DNA from: Candidatus Atribacteria bacterium
GTDB lineage: Bacteria > Atribacterota > Atribacteria > Atribacterales > Atribacteraceae
Reading direction: 5' to 3'
Assembly: GCA_018056205.1 (NCBI GenBank)
Contig: JAGPGC010000069.1
Location: 1-6,323 of the forward strand
Length of the DNA stretch: 6,323 nt
Positions within the stretch are counted from its first letter, which is position 1. Every line of letters starts with the position of its first letter. Under the pieces are notes generated by a model, which was not told where the DNA came from, ran no database searches, and saw only the letters and a list, made by a program, of their open reading frames with translations. Shown here one piece after another: positions 1 through 6,323 of the stretch. The translations under genes were made by a program, and so were the position numbers.

Positions 1-482
1 TAAAAGAAATGCATAAACAATTTAACTCCATAGAAAAATACCAGAAATTAATTGAAAATTTCCACCGGCATCATATCATGGTAGTTGGTTCTTTTGTTTT
101 TGGTTTTGATAATGATGAGCCATCAGTATTTGATGATACCCTAAAATTTATTGAAAAAACCAAAATAGACTTTGCTACCTTTAACATTTTGACTCCTTTA
201 CCGGGAACCGAAGTTTTCAATAAATTAAAAGATGCTAATCGGATTTTTTCTTACAATTGGACAAATTATGATTTTTCGCATGTGGTATATCAACCAGCTA
301 AAATGACTCCCCAAGAACTTCAATTTGGTCATAATGAGTTGTATCGAAAATTTTATATCATACCAAAAATTATGAAACGGGCTCTTTGGAATTGGAGATA
401 CCTCGGTTACTTTCTTCCCGCCAGTATCTATTATAACTGGGTATCAAGAAATCCCCACCGATTACCTAATTTAAATGATTAA
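1..482 (+). CDS. Radical SAM protein, C-terminal part (5' end outside window)
   Basis: This is the last 159 residues of a radical SAM enzyme. The frame is already open at base 3, upstream of the ATG at 9, and nothing suggests a start there, so the gene begins before the window. The visible part starts near the end of the TIM-barrel core: a short helix, then the strand VVGSFVFGFDND (about residues 27-38), LTPLPGTEVF (63-72), WTNYDFSH (86-93) and MTPQEL (101-106). This string of motifs is typical of the cobalamin-binding-domain radical SAM group (BchE/HpnJ-like, with a DUF4070-type tail), as I recall the family. The CxxxCxxC cluster motif and any B12-binding domain would lie upstream and cannot be checked. 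The substrate is unknown. The tail is rich in aromatic and basic residues and ends RLPNLND. The gene overlaps the following phosphatase by 8 bases, suggesting one operon. Confident on superfamily, less so on subgroup. Confidence 0.85.
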   Translation, partial: KEMHKQFNSIEKYQKLIENFHRHHIMVVGSFVFGFDNDEPSVFDDTLKFIEKTKIDFATFNILTPLPGTEVFNKLKDANRIFSYNWTNYDFSHVVYQPAKMTPQELQFGHNELYRKFYIIPKIMKRALWNWRYLGYFLPASIYYNWVSRNPHRLPNLND

Positions 483-1122
483 GTCAGTTTTATTTGATCT
501 TGATGGTACATTAATTTTTGCTGAAAAAGCGATTATCAAGGGAATCCAAAAATGTTTTGAGCTGCAAAATCTGTGTCCTCCTAAAGAAGAAGAGATTAAG
601 GAGACAATTGGACTTGCTATGGTCGATTCTTTTTCGGTCTTAAAGTTTCCCAATCCCGAAGAGGGTGCTAACTTATATCGTAATTTTTTTTTGGAACAAC
701 CAGAGGATATAACCATTAATTCAGAATCCATTGAGCTTTTGGATATATTAGTAAAAAGAAATATACTGATTGGGATAGTTACTAACCGACGATTGGCAAA
801 AAGACTAGTCAGTAAGCTTCCATTTCCGGTATCATTTGATATTATTGTTGATCTTTCTTTAGATATCCAACCCAAACCGTCATCAGAAGGCATTTTATAT
901 GCCATGAGCCAGTTGAATGTTACTCCAAGAGAAGTCATATATGTCGGTGATACCCATTATGATATAATCGCCGGGAAATCAGCAGGAATTGGAGTTATTG
1001 GGTATACCAAAGGAATTCATGGAAGGGATATTCTCAAGGAATACCATCCCGATTGGATAATAGATTCGCTCGAAGAGATTCTTTTGATTCTTGATAATGA
1101 AAATAAGGGTTACAACTCATAA
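475..1122 (+). CDS. HAD-superfamily phosphatase (phosphoglycolate phosphatase/PpaX-like)
   Basis: A 215-residue cytoplasmic hydrolase of the haloacid dehalogenase superfamily. All four motifs are visible: motif I FDLDGTL with nucleophile D8 and acid/base D10; motif II Thr103 in IVTNRR; motif III Lys134 in QPKPS; motif IV GDTHYD with D159 and D163 for Mg binding. The roughly 70 residues after motif I form a small helical C1-type cap, as in phosphoglycolate phosphatase and pyrophosphatase PpaX. The length fits that subfamily. The substrate cannot be read from sequence; phosphoglycolate, a sugar phosphate or pyrophosphate are all possible. ATG 475 is the only reasonable start because an in-frame TAA (472-474) lies directly before it and motif I begins at residue 8. 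No clear Shine-Dalgarno precedes it; the start lies inside the end of the radical SAM gene, so translation probably depends on re-initiation. A run of nine T (684-692) encodes Phe-Phe plus the first bases of Leu. Confidence 0.9.
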   Translation: MIKSVLFDLDGTLIFAEKAIIKGIQKCFELQNLCPPKEEEIKETIGLAMVDSFSVLKFPNPEEGANLYRNFFLEQPEDITINSESIELLDILVKRNILIGIVTNRRLAKRLVSKLPFPVSFDIIVDLSLDIQPKPSSEGILYAMSQLNVTPREVIYVGDTHYDIIAGKSAGIGVIGYTKGIHGRDILKEYHPDWIIDSLEEILLILDNENKGYNS

Positions 1123-1128
1123 TAAAAA

Positions 1129-1176
1129 TGCCTAATCGGTATTAGAGAAAATAGGCAAATTTAATAAATTTTTTCA
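1129..1176 (+). terminator. Weak intrinsic terminator candidate after the HAD gene
   Basis: TGCCTA (1129-1134) and TAGGCA (1152-1157) are perfect reverse complements, separated by 17 bases. An alternative inner hairpin, CTAAT (1132-1136) with ATTAG (1141-1145) around the loop CGGT, shares bases with the outer stem, so the two are mutually exclusive. A run of six T (1169-1174) follows, but 11 bases beyond the stem, which is not the classic arrangement. Its place six bases after the stop codon fits termination of the radical SAM/HAD unit. The weak stem and distant T-run keep confidence low. Confidence 0.35.
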
Positions 1177-1190
1177 TATTCTATTCTGTC

Positions 1191-1207
1191 GTTCTGAAGA
1201 GCAGAAC
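1191..1207. repeat. Hairpin GTTCTG-AAGAG-CAGAAC, possible dispersed intergenic repeat
   Basis: GTTCTG (1191-1196) and CAGAAC (1202-1207) form a perfect 6-bp stem with a 5-base loop. With its flanks (TGTCGTTCTGA on the left, TAAAGATC on the right) it looks like a diverged copy of the TGTCATTCTGA...GAATCT type of intergenic repeat that I recall from several anaerobic bacterial lineages. Only one copy is visible, so repeat status is inferred, not shown. Confidence 0.35.
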
Positions 1208-1260
1208 AGCCTAAGATGTAAAGATCGAGTGGGAAAGCAGAAAAACCAGGAATGGGAGAA

Positions 1261-1314
1261 AGTGAGGATGAGGGTGGCATTTAAACTCAGCACTGTTCAC
1301 TCATCACTCATCAT
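1261..1314. repeat. Imperfect inverted repeat with ACTCATC tandem
   Basis: The left arm TGAGGATGAG (1263-1272) pairs with CTCATC (1300-1305) plus CTCA (1307-1310), giving ten base pairs with one bulged A at 1306. The right arm contains two tandem copies of a 7-base unit (CACTCAT at 1298-1304 and 1305-1311) followed by a partial third. GTG (1274-1276) and CAC (1291-1293) can extend the stem inward. It could be the decayed remnant of a small mobile repeat, or a structured leader if transcription starts upstream of it. Which of these applies cannot be decided here. Confidence 0.4.
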
Positions 1315-1343
1315 TGTATTTTTCAGGGTAGACTTGACAAACA

Positions 1344-1352
1344 TGTTATATT
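1344..1352 (+). promoter_or_regulatory. Candidate extended -10 promoter for carA
   Basis: TGTTATATT reads as an extended -10 (TG, one base, then TATATT, 5 of 6 to consensus). A perfect -35 hexamer TTGACA lies at 1334-1339, but only 7 bases upstream, so the two cannot act as a normal pair. If this -10 is used, transcription starts near 1358-1360, in or right at the ribosome binding site, leaving almost no leader. Overlapping its left edge is an 8-base palindrome, AACATGTT (1340-1347), which could be an operator half. Speculative. Confidence 0.25.
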
Positions 1353-1356
1353 AATC

Positions 1357-1364
1357 GGAGGGTG
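1357..1364 (+). promoter_or_regulatory. Ribosome binding site of carA
   Basis: GGAGGGTG is a good Shine-Dalgarno sequence. It sits about 10-13 bases before ATG 1375 depending on how the match is aligned, slightly longer than usual. An in-frame TAA at 1372-1374 directly before the ATG rules out an upstream start in this frame. Confidence 0.7.
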
Positions 1365-1374
1365 TTTTGGATAA

Positions 1375-2463
1375 ATGAAAGCACTATTAGCTTTGGAAGA
1401 TGGTCGTTGTTTTTGGGGGCACTCTTTTGGATCAACTGGAGAAGCTTTTGGTGAAATTGTTTTTAACACCAGCATGACCGGTTATCAAGAAATACTCACC
1501 GATCCTTCATATTATGGCCAAATTGTTACTATGACTTACCCTTTAATGGGCAACTATGGTTTAAACTCGGAAGATATTGAGTCCTCTGAACCTCGGTTAG
1601 AAGCTTTCATTGTGAGAGAAAAAAGTTCACTATTTAGTAATTGGAGAGCTGAAGAAGGTTTGGTGGAATACTTAATCCGCTACCGAATTATTGGAATGGA
1701 ACGGATTGATACCCGAGCCATCACCCGTCACATCCGGGAAAAGGGAGCCTTGAAAGCAGTTCTTTCAACTGAAGATCTCAATACTGATTCTCTCGTTCAA
1801 AAAGCCATCCAAGGGCCACCCTTAATGGGTGTTGATCTAGCTAAAGAAGTTACCACTGAGGAACCTTATTTTTGGCAATCAGAAGGAAAGTATACTATCG
1901 CGGTGATAGATTATGGTGTTAAGTACAATATATTAAGGCAATTAGCTTCTCGAGGATGCCAAGTGAAGGTTTATCCAGCCAAAACTACTGCTCAACAGCT
2001 TCTAAAAGATAATCCCGATGCCGTTTTACTATCCAATGGACCAGGTGATCCAGCTGCTCTTCATTATGCCGTTGAAATGGTTGAAGAGCTCCTTGATAAA
2101 TTACCGATTTTTGGGATTTGCTTAGGTCATCAGATTATTGGTCAGGCTTTGGGGGGGAAAACCTATAAATTAAAGTTTGGGCATCATGGTGGAAACCATC
2201 CGGTTAAGGATCTTTCAAACGGAAAAGTCTATATAACCACTCAGAATCATAGCTTTGTAGTCGATGTAAATACTCTTCCCATGTCTGAATTAGAAATAAC
2301 TCATATCAATCTCAATGATAATACTTTAGCAGGAATAAGACATCGCAAATACCCTCTCTTTTCAGTTCAATTTCACCCCGAAGCAGCGCCGGGTTCTCAT
2401 GATACCAGCTATCTTTTTGATAATTTTATCAAAATTGTGGAGGAATATTGTGCCAAGAAATAA
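1375..2463 (+). CDS. carA: Carbamoyl phosphate synthetase small (glutaminase) subunit
   Basis: A 362-residue cytoplasmic subunit that hydrolyses glutamine and channels the ammonia to CarB for carbamoyl phosphate synthesis (pyrimidines and arginine). Residues 1 to about 150 are the CarA-specific N-terminal domain, with the family strings [14 protein letters not shown] (26-39), DPSY (43-46) and [10 protein letters not shown] (112-121). From about 173 the class I glutamine amidotransferase domain follows: SNGPGDP (220-226), the nucleophile elbow GICLGHQ with catalytic Cys249, NHSFVVD (291-297), and QFHPEA with His334 and Glu336 completing the triad. Length matches the family (E. coli 382, many others 350-380). 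The start [10 protein letters not shown] is the usual one for the family. A seven-G run (2151-2157) encodes part of LGGK and is a potential slippage site, but the frame is intact. The stop overlaps the carB start by 14 bases, so the subunits are translated together. Confidence 0.98.
   Translation: MKALLALEDGRCFWGHSFGSTGEAFGEIVFNTSMTGYQEILTDPSYYGQIVTMTYPLMGNYGLNSEDIESSEPRLEAFIVREKSSLFSNWRAEEGLVEYLIRYRIIGMERIDTRAITRHIREKGALKAVLSTEDLNTDSLVQKAIQGPPLMGVDLAKEVTTEEPYFWQSEGKYTIAVIDYGVKYNILRQLASRGCQVKVYPAKTTAQQLLKDNPDAVLLSNGPGDPAALHYAVEMVEELLDKLPIFGICLGHQIIGQALGGKTYKLKFGHHGGNHPVKDLSNGKVYITTQNHSFVVDVNTLPMSELEITHINLNDNTLAGIRHRKYPLFSVQFHPEAAPGSHDTSYLFDNFIKIVEEYCAKK
2439..2444 (+). promoter_or_regulatory. 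Ribosome binding site that fixes the carB start
   Basis: GGAGGA lies inside the end of carA, five bases before GTG 2450. This strong site selects the GTG over the in-frame ATG at 2399, which has no comparable signal and would add 17 residues with no counterpart in the CarB family. Confidence 0.85.
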
Positions 2464-5400
2464 TGATATTCACCGAATCTGCATCGTTGGTTCTGGTCCA
2501 ATCACTATCGGTCAAGCCTGTGAGTTTGACTATTCAGGTACTCAGGGGTGTAAAGCTTTAAAGAGCGAAGGATATGAAATTATCTTGATTAATAGTAATC
2601 CAGCAACAATTATGACCGATCCAGAAATGGCCGATCGAACTTATATTGAACCCCTCATCCCCGAAGTGGTAGAGAAGATCATTGCTCGGGAAAAACCCGA
2701 TGCCTTTTTACCCACATTAGGCGGACAAACCGCTTTGAATCTTACCGTTCAACTTGAAAATAAAGGGGTTTTTAAAAAATATGGTGTAAAAGTTTTAGGA
2801 GCCTCTCCTGAAGCTATCAGTAAGGCAGAGGATAGAGAATTATTCAAGGAATCCATGTTAAAAATTGGTATTGATGTTCCTCAAAGTGACCGAGCGTATT
2901 CTCTCGACGAAGCGAAAGAAGTTGCTAAAAAGATTGGGTTTCCTTTAGTGATTCGACCAAGTTTTACTCTTGGCGGGACCGGAGGTTCAATTGCTTATAA
3001 TATTGAAGAATTTGAAAATTTGGCTCAACAGGCGTTGGAAAGCAGTATTATTCGAGAAATATTAATCGAAGAATCAGTTATTGGTTGGAAAGAAATTGAA
3101 CTTGAGGTAATGCGCGATTCCAAAGATAATGTTGTGGTTATTTGCTCAATTGAAAACTTTGATCCTATGGGGATTCACACTGGAGACAGCATAACCATTG
3201 CACCTGCTCAAACACTCACTGATAAAGAATACCAATACCTTCGTGATTTATCCATACGTGCCATTCGAGAAATTGGAGTGGCCAGTGGCGGGTGTAATAT
3301 CCAGTTTGCTTTGAATCCTTGGAACGGAAAAACAGTAATAATTGAGATGAATCCCCGAGTTTCAAGAAGTTCAGCTTTAGCTTCCAAGGCAACGGGATTT
3401 CCGATTGCCAAAATTGCAGCCAAATTGGCAGTCGGATATACTTTGGATGAAATACCCAATGATATTACCCGCAAAACCCCGGCTAGTTTTGAACCAGCTA
3501 TAGATTATTGTGTAGTAAAAATTCCAAGGTTTACCTTTGAAAAATTTCCTGATACTGAACCAATATTGGGAATATCCATGAAGAGTGTCGGAGAAACCAT
3601 GGCCATCGGGAGGAATTTTAAAGAAGCATTACAAAAAGGGCTTCGTTCACTTGAAATTGGGAAATGCGGTTTAGAAGATATTAAAAATTGGGATTCCCTT
3701 TCGACTGAAAAAAAGCAATTACTCATTCATGAAAAACTTCAAAAGCCAAATCCAGATCGATTATTTTATATAAAGATGGCTTTAAAAGAAGGAGTTACAA
3801 TGGAAGAAATTTATGCTCTAAGTTCCATTGACCCCTGGTTTATCAGGCAGATTGATGAAATTCTCAAGATGGAAAAAAGCTTGGTTAATATAAATCCTTG
3901 GACAAAAATTGATCCCGATCACTTAAGAAGGGCAAAAGAATTCGGATTTTCGGATCGTCAATTAGCTATGCTTTGGAAAGAATCAGAGTGGACTATACGG
4001 GATTTTCGAATTAAAAATAATATCAATGCGGTATATAAGCAGGTAGATACCTGTGCGGCTGAATTTGAAGCTGAAACTCCTTATTATTATTCAACTTATG
4101 AAGAAGAATGTGAAGCCAACCCTACTTCTCGGAAAAAAGTAATAATCCTGGGAGCAGGACCCAACCGTATTGGACAGGGTATTGAGTTTGATTATTGTTG
4201 TGTTCATGCAACCTGGGGTTTACGAGACCTTGGCTATGAAACCATAATGGTTAATAGTAATCCCGAAACCGTTAGTACCGATTATGATACCTCCGACAAG
4301 TTGTATTTTGAGCCAGTTTTTTTAGAAGATGTATTAAATATTGTTGAGAAGGAGAAACCCCTGGGTGTGATTGTTCAGTTAGGTGGGCAAACTCCTTTGA
4401 ATTTGGCCAGAGATTTAGAAAAAGCCGGAGTACCAATTTTAGGAACTTCTCCTGAAAGTATAGACCTAGCTGAAGACCGGGATCGTTTCAAAATATTAGT
4501 TGACCGATTAGGATTAATACAACCCAAAAGTGGAGTATCAGTATCTTTTGAGGGAGCGCGGGAAGTAGCTATTCAAATTGGTTATCCAGTTATGGTACGT
4601 CCCTCCTATGTACTTGGTGGACGGGCAATGAAAGTCGTTTATAGCGAGAGTGAGCTCTTTGAATTTATGAATCAAGCAGTAGAGATTTCCAGTGGTCATC
4701 CAGTTTTGATTGATAAATTTTTAGAAGATGCTATTGAAGTGGATGTTGATGCCATTAGTGATGGAGAGATTACAATTATTGCCGGTATTATGGAGCACAT
4801 TGAACAAGCTGGGGTGCATTCGGGAGATAGTGCCTGCGTAATTCCTCCCTTTTCTCTTAGCGATGAAATTGTTGATCAAATCAAACAATTTACACAAGCT
4901 CTGGCTCGGGAACTTAACGTCATTGGACTCATGAATGTTCAATATGCGGTAAAAGAAGATACCGTATATGTTTTAGAAGTAAACCCCCGTGCTTCAAGGA
5001 CGATACCCTTTGTGAGCAAAGCCACCGGTGTTCCTTTTGCCCGTTTAGCTTCTCAGGTTATGGTGGGCAAGAAGTTGCCGGAAATTGGTCTTAATCATGA
5101 AGTGGAAATCCGTCATTTTGCAGTTAAAGAAGCAATATTTCCCTTCAATCGGTTTCCGGGTGTTGATCCGATATTAGGTCCTGAAATGCGTTCTACTGGT
5201 GAAGTAATGGGAATTGATACCGATTTTGGAATGGCGTTTGCCAAGTCACAAATTGGAACTCAATCTCAACTTCCGCTTAGTGGAAGAGTATTTATTAGTG
5301 TGAAAAATCAGGATAAAAGAGGTATTATTTTTATAGCCAAGAAGCTTGTAGATCTTGGTTTCCAAATCGTAGCTACCAAAGGAACCGCAAAAGTATTAAT

Positions 5401-5698
5401 GAATAATGGTATACCAGTTGAAATTGTTAAGAAAGTTGGAGAGGGTCGTCCTAATGTGGTGGACTTTATTAAAAACCAAAAGATTGACTTGATTATCAAT
5501 ACCCCTTCGGGGGGGCGAACCCAGGTGGAAAGTAGTTTTATCCGAAAAGAAGCAGTGATAAAAAATATAACCTATGTCACCACTTTATTCGGAGCTGAAG
5601 CAACCGTATATGCTATTGAACGGCTTAAAAAATCTCCAATTCAAGTTCAATCTATCCAAGAATATCACCGAGAGGTATTAAAAGCCCTCCCAATTTAG
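2450..5698 (+). CDS. carB: Carbamoyl phosphate synthetase large subunit
   Basis: A 1082-residue cytoplasmic synthetase making carbamoyl phosphate from bicarbonate, CarA-derived ammonia and two ATP (E. coli CarB is 1073). The start is GTG 2450, giving [20 protein letters not shown], the normal family N-terminus. The two homologous halves are clear: a carboxyphosphate half (about 1-400) with [17 protein letters not shown] (14-30), LGGQTALN (90-97), RPSFTLGG (169-176) and metal-binding EMNPR (299-303); an oligomerization region (about 401-553); and a carbamoyl phosphate half (about 554-936) with [15 protein letters not shown] (568-582), LGGQTPLN (644-651), RPSYVLGG (717-724) and EVNPR (843-847). 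The C-terminal MGS-like allosteric domain (about 940-1082) keeps D955-K956, ATKGT (976-980), Lys995 and NTPSGG (1017-1022), the pocket that binds UMP or IMP in E. coli, so feedback control by nucleotides is likely. The E. coli effector-site Thr1017 appears to be a Pro here (Pro1019). No truncation or frameshift seen. Confidence 0.98.
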   Translation: MPRNNDIHRICIVGSGPITIGQACEFDYSGTQGCKALKSEGYEIILINSNPATIMTDPEMADRTYIEPLIPEVVEKIIAREKPDAFLPTLGGQTALNLTVQLENKGVFKKYGVKVLGASPEAISKAEDRELFKESMLKIGIDVPQSDRAYSLDEAKEVAKKIGFPLVIRPSFTLGGTGGSIAYNIEEFENLAQQALESSIIREILIEESVIGWKEIELEVMRDSKDNVVVICSIENFDPMGIHTGDSITIAPAQTLTDKEYQYLRDLSIRAIREIGVASGGCNIQFALNPWNGKTVIIEMNPRVSRSSALASKATGFPIAKIAAKLAVGYTLDEIPNDITRKTPASFEPAIDYCVVKIPRFTFEKFPDTEPILGISMKSVGETMAIGRNFKEALQKGLRSLEIGKCGLEDIKNWDSLSTEKKQLLIHEKLQKPNPDRLFYIKMALKEGVTMEEIYALSSIDPWFIRQIDEILKMEKSLVNINPWTKIDPDHLRRAKEFGFSDRQLAMLWKESEWTIRDFRIKNNINAVYKQVDTCAAEFEAETPYYYSTYEEECEANPTSRKKVIILGAGPNRIGQGIEFDYCCVHATWGLRDLGYETIMVNSNPETVSTDYDTSDKLYFEPVFLEDVLNIVEKEKPLGVIVQLGGQTPLNLARDLEKAGVPILGTSPESIDLAEDRDRFKILVDRLGLIQPKSGVSVSFEGAREVAIQIGYPVMVRPSYVLGGRAMKVVYSESELFEFMNQAVEISSGHPVLIDKFLEDAIEVDVDAISDGEITIIAGIMEHIEQAGVHSGDSACVIPPFSLSDEIVDQIKQFTQALARELNVIGLMNVQYAVKEDTVYVLEVNPRASRTIPFVSKATGVPFARLASQVMVGKKLPEIGLNHEVEIRHFAVKEAIFPFNRFPGVDPILGPEMRSTGEVMGIDTDFGMAFAKSQIGTQSQLPLSGRVFISVKNQDKRGIIFIAKKLVDLGFQIVATKGTAKVLMNNGIPVEIVKKVGEGRPNVVDFIKNQKIDLIINTPSGGRTQVESSFIRKEAVIKNITYVTTLFGAEATVYAIERLKKSPIQVQSIQEYHREVLKALPI

Positions 5699-5706
5699 TT
5701 CGGTAC

Positions 5707-5736
5707 GGTACTATATCAAAAGAGGATACCTTTTTT
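5707..5736 (+). terminator. Weak intrinsic terminator candidate after carB
   Basis: GGTACT (5707-5712) can pair with GG-A-TACC (5724-5730) with one bulged A and a terminal G-T pair, followed at once by six T (5731-5736). It begins nine bases after the carB stop, the right place for an intrinsic terminator. The stem is short and the loop is 11 bases, so it may be inefficient. Immediately before it, CGGTA is repeated in tandem (5701-5710). Confidence 0.4.
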
Positions 5737-5763
5737 ATTGGAAAGACAAGAATTAGTTCAGTT

Positions 5764-5826
5764 TTGATGAAGAAGCTTATCCTGTTAGACTGATAGTTTA
5801 AAAATTTCCTCTGATTATGGTAAACT
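5764..5826 (+). promoter_or_regulatory. Candidate promoter(s) for the secreted-protein gene
   Basis: Two alternatives are visible. One pairs TTGATG (5764-5769) with TAGACT (5786-5791) at 16-base spacing and has a TG one base upstream of the -10. The other pairs TTTAAA (5797-5802) with TAAACT (5821-5826) at 18-base spacing, also with a TG one base upstream. Each hexamer matches consensus at only four of six positions. A promoter is expected in this gap because a terminator candidate precedes it. Confidence 0.25.
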
Positions 5827-5842
5827 GGTTTTATCAATTTGA

Positions 5843-5849
5843 GGAGGTG
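5843..5849 (+). promoter_or_regulatory. Ribosome binding site fixing the GTG start at 5854
   Basis: GGAGGTG, a near-perfect complement of the 16S 3' end, lies four bases before GTG 5854 (six from the GGAGG core). It marks this GTG as the start and supports the reality of the partial gene that follows. Confidence 0.85.
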
Positions 5850-5853
5850 TAGC

Positions 5854-6323
5854 GTGAAGACCTTTACCTTTAGGATTATTGGGTGTCTTCTACTTTTAGT
5901 CTGCTTGCTTTCTTTCTCGGCTTCAGCCCTCTCCATAAGAGGGGATATTTTATGGGATGACCAACCACTATCTTTTTTACTCATTGTTGAAGGTTCCCGC
6001 TATGTTTTACGAATCGAAAATCAGCAAAAACAGCTTATGAGGGTTTTGGCTGATATGGAAACCGAAGAATTATTTATCATTGATGACATGATGGAAGAAT
6101 ATGCCTCGGTAAAATCGAAACAAATAATCTCAGTGGTTTCATTGTTAGCTTTGGGGAGAGTAATTGGGGTTGAGGAAAACTGGTTACAAGGTGAACCGGT
6201 AAATTTTTTCCAGACTGGTGAGAAAAAGGTTTATGATCCCTTCGGTGAATGCCTCCAACTTCGAGTAAATGATACAATCACTGGTATGTATTGGTCCTTC
6301 CAATTGGATAATTTGTTTTTACC
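5854..6323 (+). CDS. Secreted/periplasmic protein of unknown function (3' end outside window)
   Basis: The frame opens at GTG 5854 and stays open for 156 codons to the window edge, so only the N-terminal part is visible. It starts with a signal peptide: MKTFTFR, a hydrophobic core of about residues 8-22, and an ASA motif at 23-25 that predicts signal peptidase I cleavage before Leu26. Cys11 and Cys17 lie in the hydrophobic core without a lipobox, so it does not look like a lipoprotein. The mature part alternates beta-like strands: LSFLLIVEGSRYVLRIEN (about 39-56), an acidic stretch ETEELFIIDDMMEEYASV (70-87), and later QLRVNDTITGMYW. The pattern of 'substrate is coloured by stored text, then ELFIIDD..EEY' recalls LolA-like or DUF4412-type proteins, which bind lipids or coat the periplasm, but I cannot assign it. 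No link to carAB is evident; it probably begins a new unit. Confidence is high that it is a gene, low on any function. Confidence 0.8.
   Translation, partial: MKTFTFRIIGCLLLLVCLLSFSASALSIRGDILWDDQPLSFLLIVEGSRYVLRIENQQKQLMRVLADMETEELFIIDDMMEEYASVKSKQIISVVSLLALGRVIGVEENWLQGEPVNFFQTGEKKVYDPFGECLQLRVNDTITGMYWSFQLDNLFL

Larger units (their letters stand above)
1123..1374. other. Intergenic region upstream of carA
   Basis: A 252-base stretch with no credible gene. From left to right it holds a weak terminator-like hairpin, a 6-bp hairpin that resembles dispersed intergenic repeats, a purine-rich stretch, an imperfect inverted repeat containing a 7-base tandem, and the promoter and ribosome binding site candidates for carA. 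The only start-to-stop reading frame noticed (10 codons at 1252-1284) lacks a usable ribosome binding site. Confidence 0.7.

Noticed and set aside
471..938. 155-codon open frame on the minus strand
   Set aside because: It lies antisense to the HAD gene, whose four catalytic motifs establish the coding strand; the antisense translation shows no recognisable domain.
1252..1284. Ten-codon frame upstream of carA as a possible leader peptide
   Set aside because: The only purine-rich match (AGGA at 1248-1251) abuts the ATG too closely to serve as a ribosome binding site, and the peptide has no Arg or other regulatory codon run.
1298..1314. ACTCATC tandem as a CRISPR-like or satellite array
   Set aside because: Only two full 7-base units and a partial third, with no spacers; too short for an array.
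1123..1374. PyrR-type or arginine-repressor control site upstream of carA
   Set aside because: No PyrR-binding hairpin sequence and no ARG-box-like palindrome could be recognised in this stretch.
2399..2449. Upstream ATG in the carB frame
   Set aside because: It would add 17 hydrophobic residues absent from the CarB family and lacks a ribosome binding site, whereas GTG 2450 has GGAGGA five bases upstream.
3208..3474. Minus-strand open frame of 88 codons within carB
   Set aside because: Antisense shadow of a highly conserved carB segment that includes the EMNPR motif. The same applies to minus-strand frames at 3505-3726, 4721-4942 and 5308-5499.
5652..5984. Minus-strand open frame of 110 codons across the carB end and the secreted-protein start
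   Set aside because: It crosses the carB stop, the intergenic gap and the signal peptide region of the plus-strand gene, and its translation is low-complexity basic sequence with no recognisable features.
6077..6277. Minus-strand open frame of 66 codons
   Set aside because: It is antisense to the signal-peptide-bearing gene starting at 5854, which has a strong ribosome binding site; no family features.

Overview
The window is an ordinary chromosomal segment of an AT-rich bacterium. All genes are on the + strand and packed tightly. Start sites carry GGAGG-type ribosome binding sites and two of the starts are GTG. A candidate intergenic repeat motif (1187-1223), together with the AT-rich, thermophile/anaerobe-like protein sequences, would fit a lineage such as Atribacterota or a similar deep-branching anaerobe. 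That placement is a low-confidence impression: there is no rRNA or other taxonomic marker here.

Layout. Positions 1-482 hold the 3' end of a radical SAM (probably cobalamin-binding-domain) protein whose Fe-S motif lies outside the window. It overlaps by 8 bases a HAD-superfamily phosphatase (475-1122), so the two look translationally coupled. A 252-base intergenic stretch (1123-1374) follows. It contains a weak terminator-like hairpin, a second hairpin resembling dispersed intergenic repeats, an imperfect inverted repeat built from a short ACTCATC tandem, and the carA upstream signals. Next come carA (1375-2463) and carB (2450-5698), which overlap by 14 bases and encode the two subunits of glutamine-dependent carbamoyl phosphate synthetase. 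After a 155-base gap with a weak terminator candidate and possible promoter, a new gene starts at GTG 5854. It encodes a secreted or periplasmic protein and runs off the right edge.

How the genes work together. CarA removes ammonia from glutamine and CarB combines it with bicarbonate and two ATP to make carbamoyl phosphate for pyrimidine and arginine synthesis. All the expected catalytic motifs are intact, and the CarB C-terminal regulatory domain is present. The radical SAM/HAD pair and the secreted protein have no obvious functional link to carAB; they appear to be separate transcription units.

I did not find convincing evidence of a new biological system. The parts worth a second look are the structured intergenic region upstream of carA and the unassigned secreted protein at the right edge.
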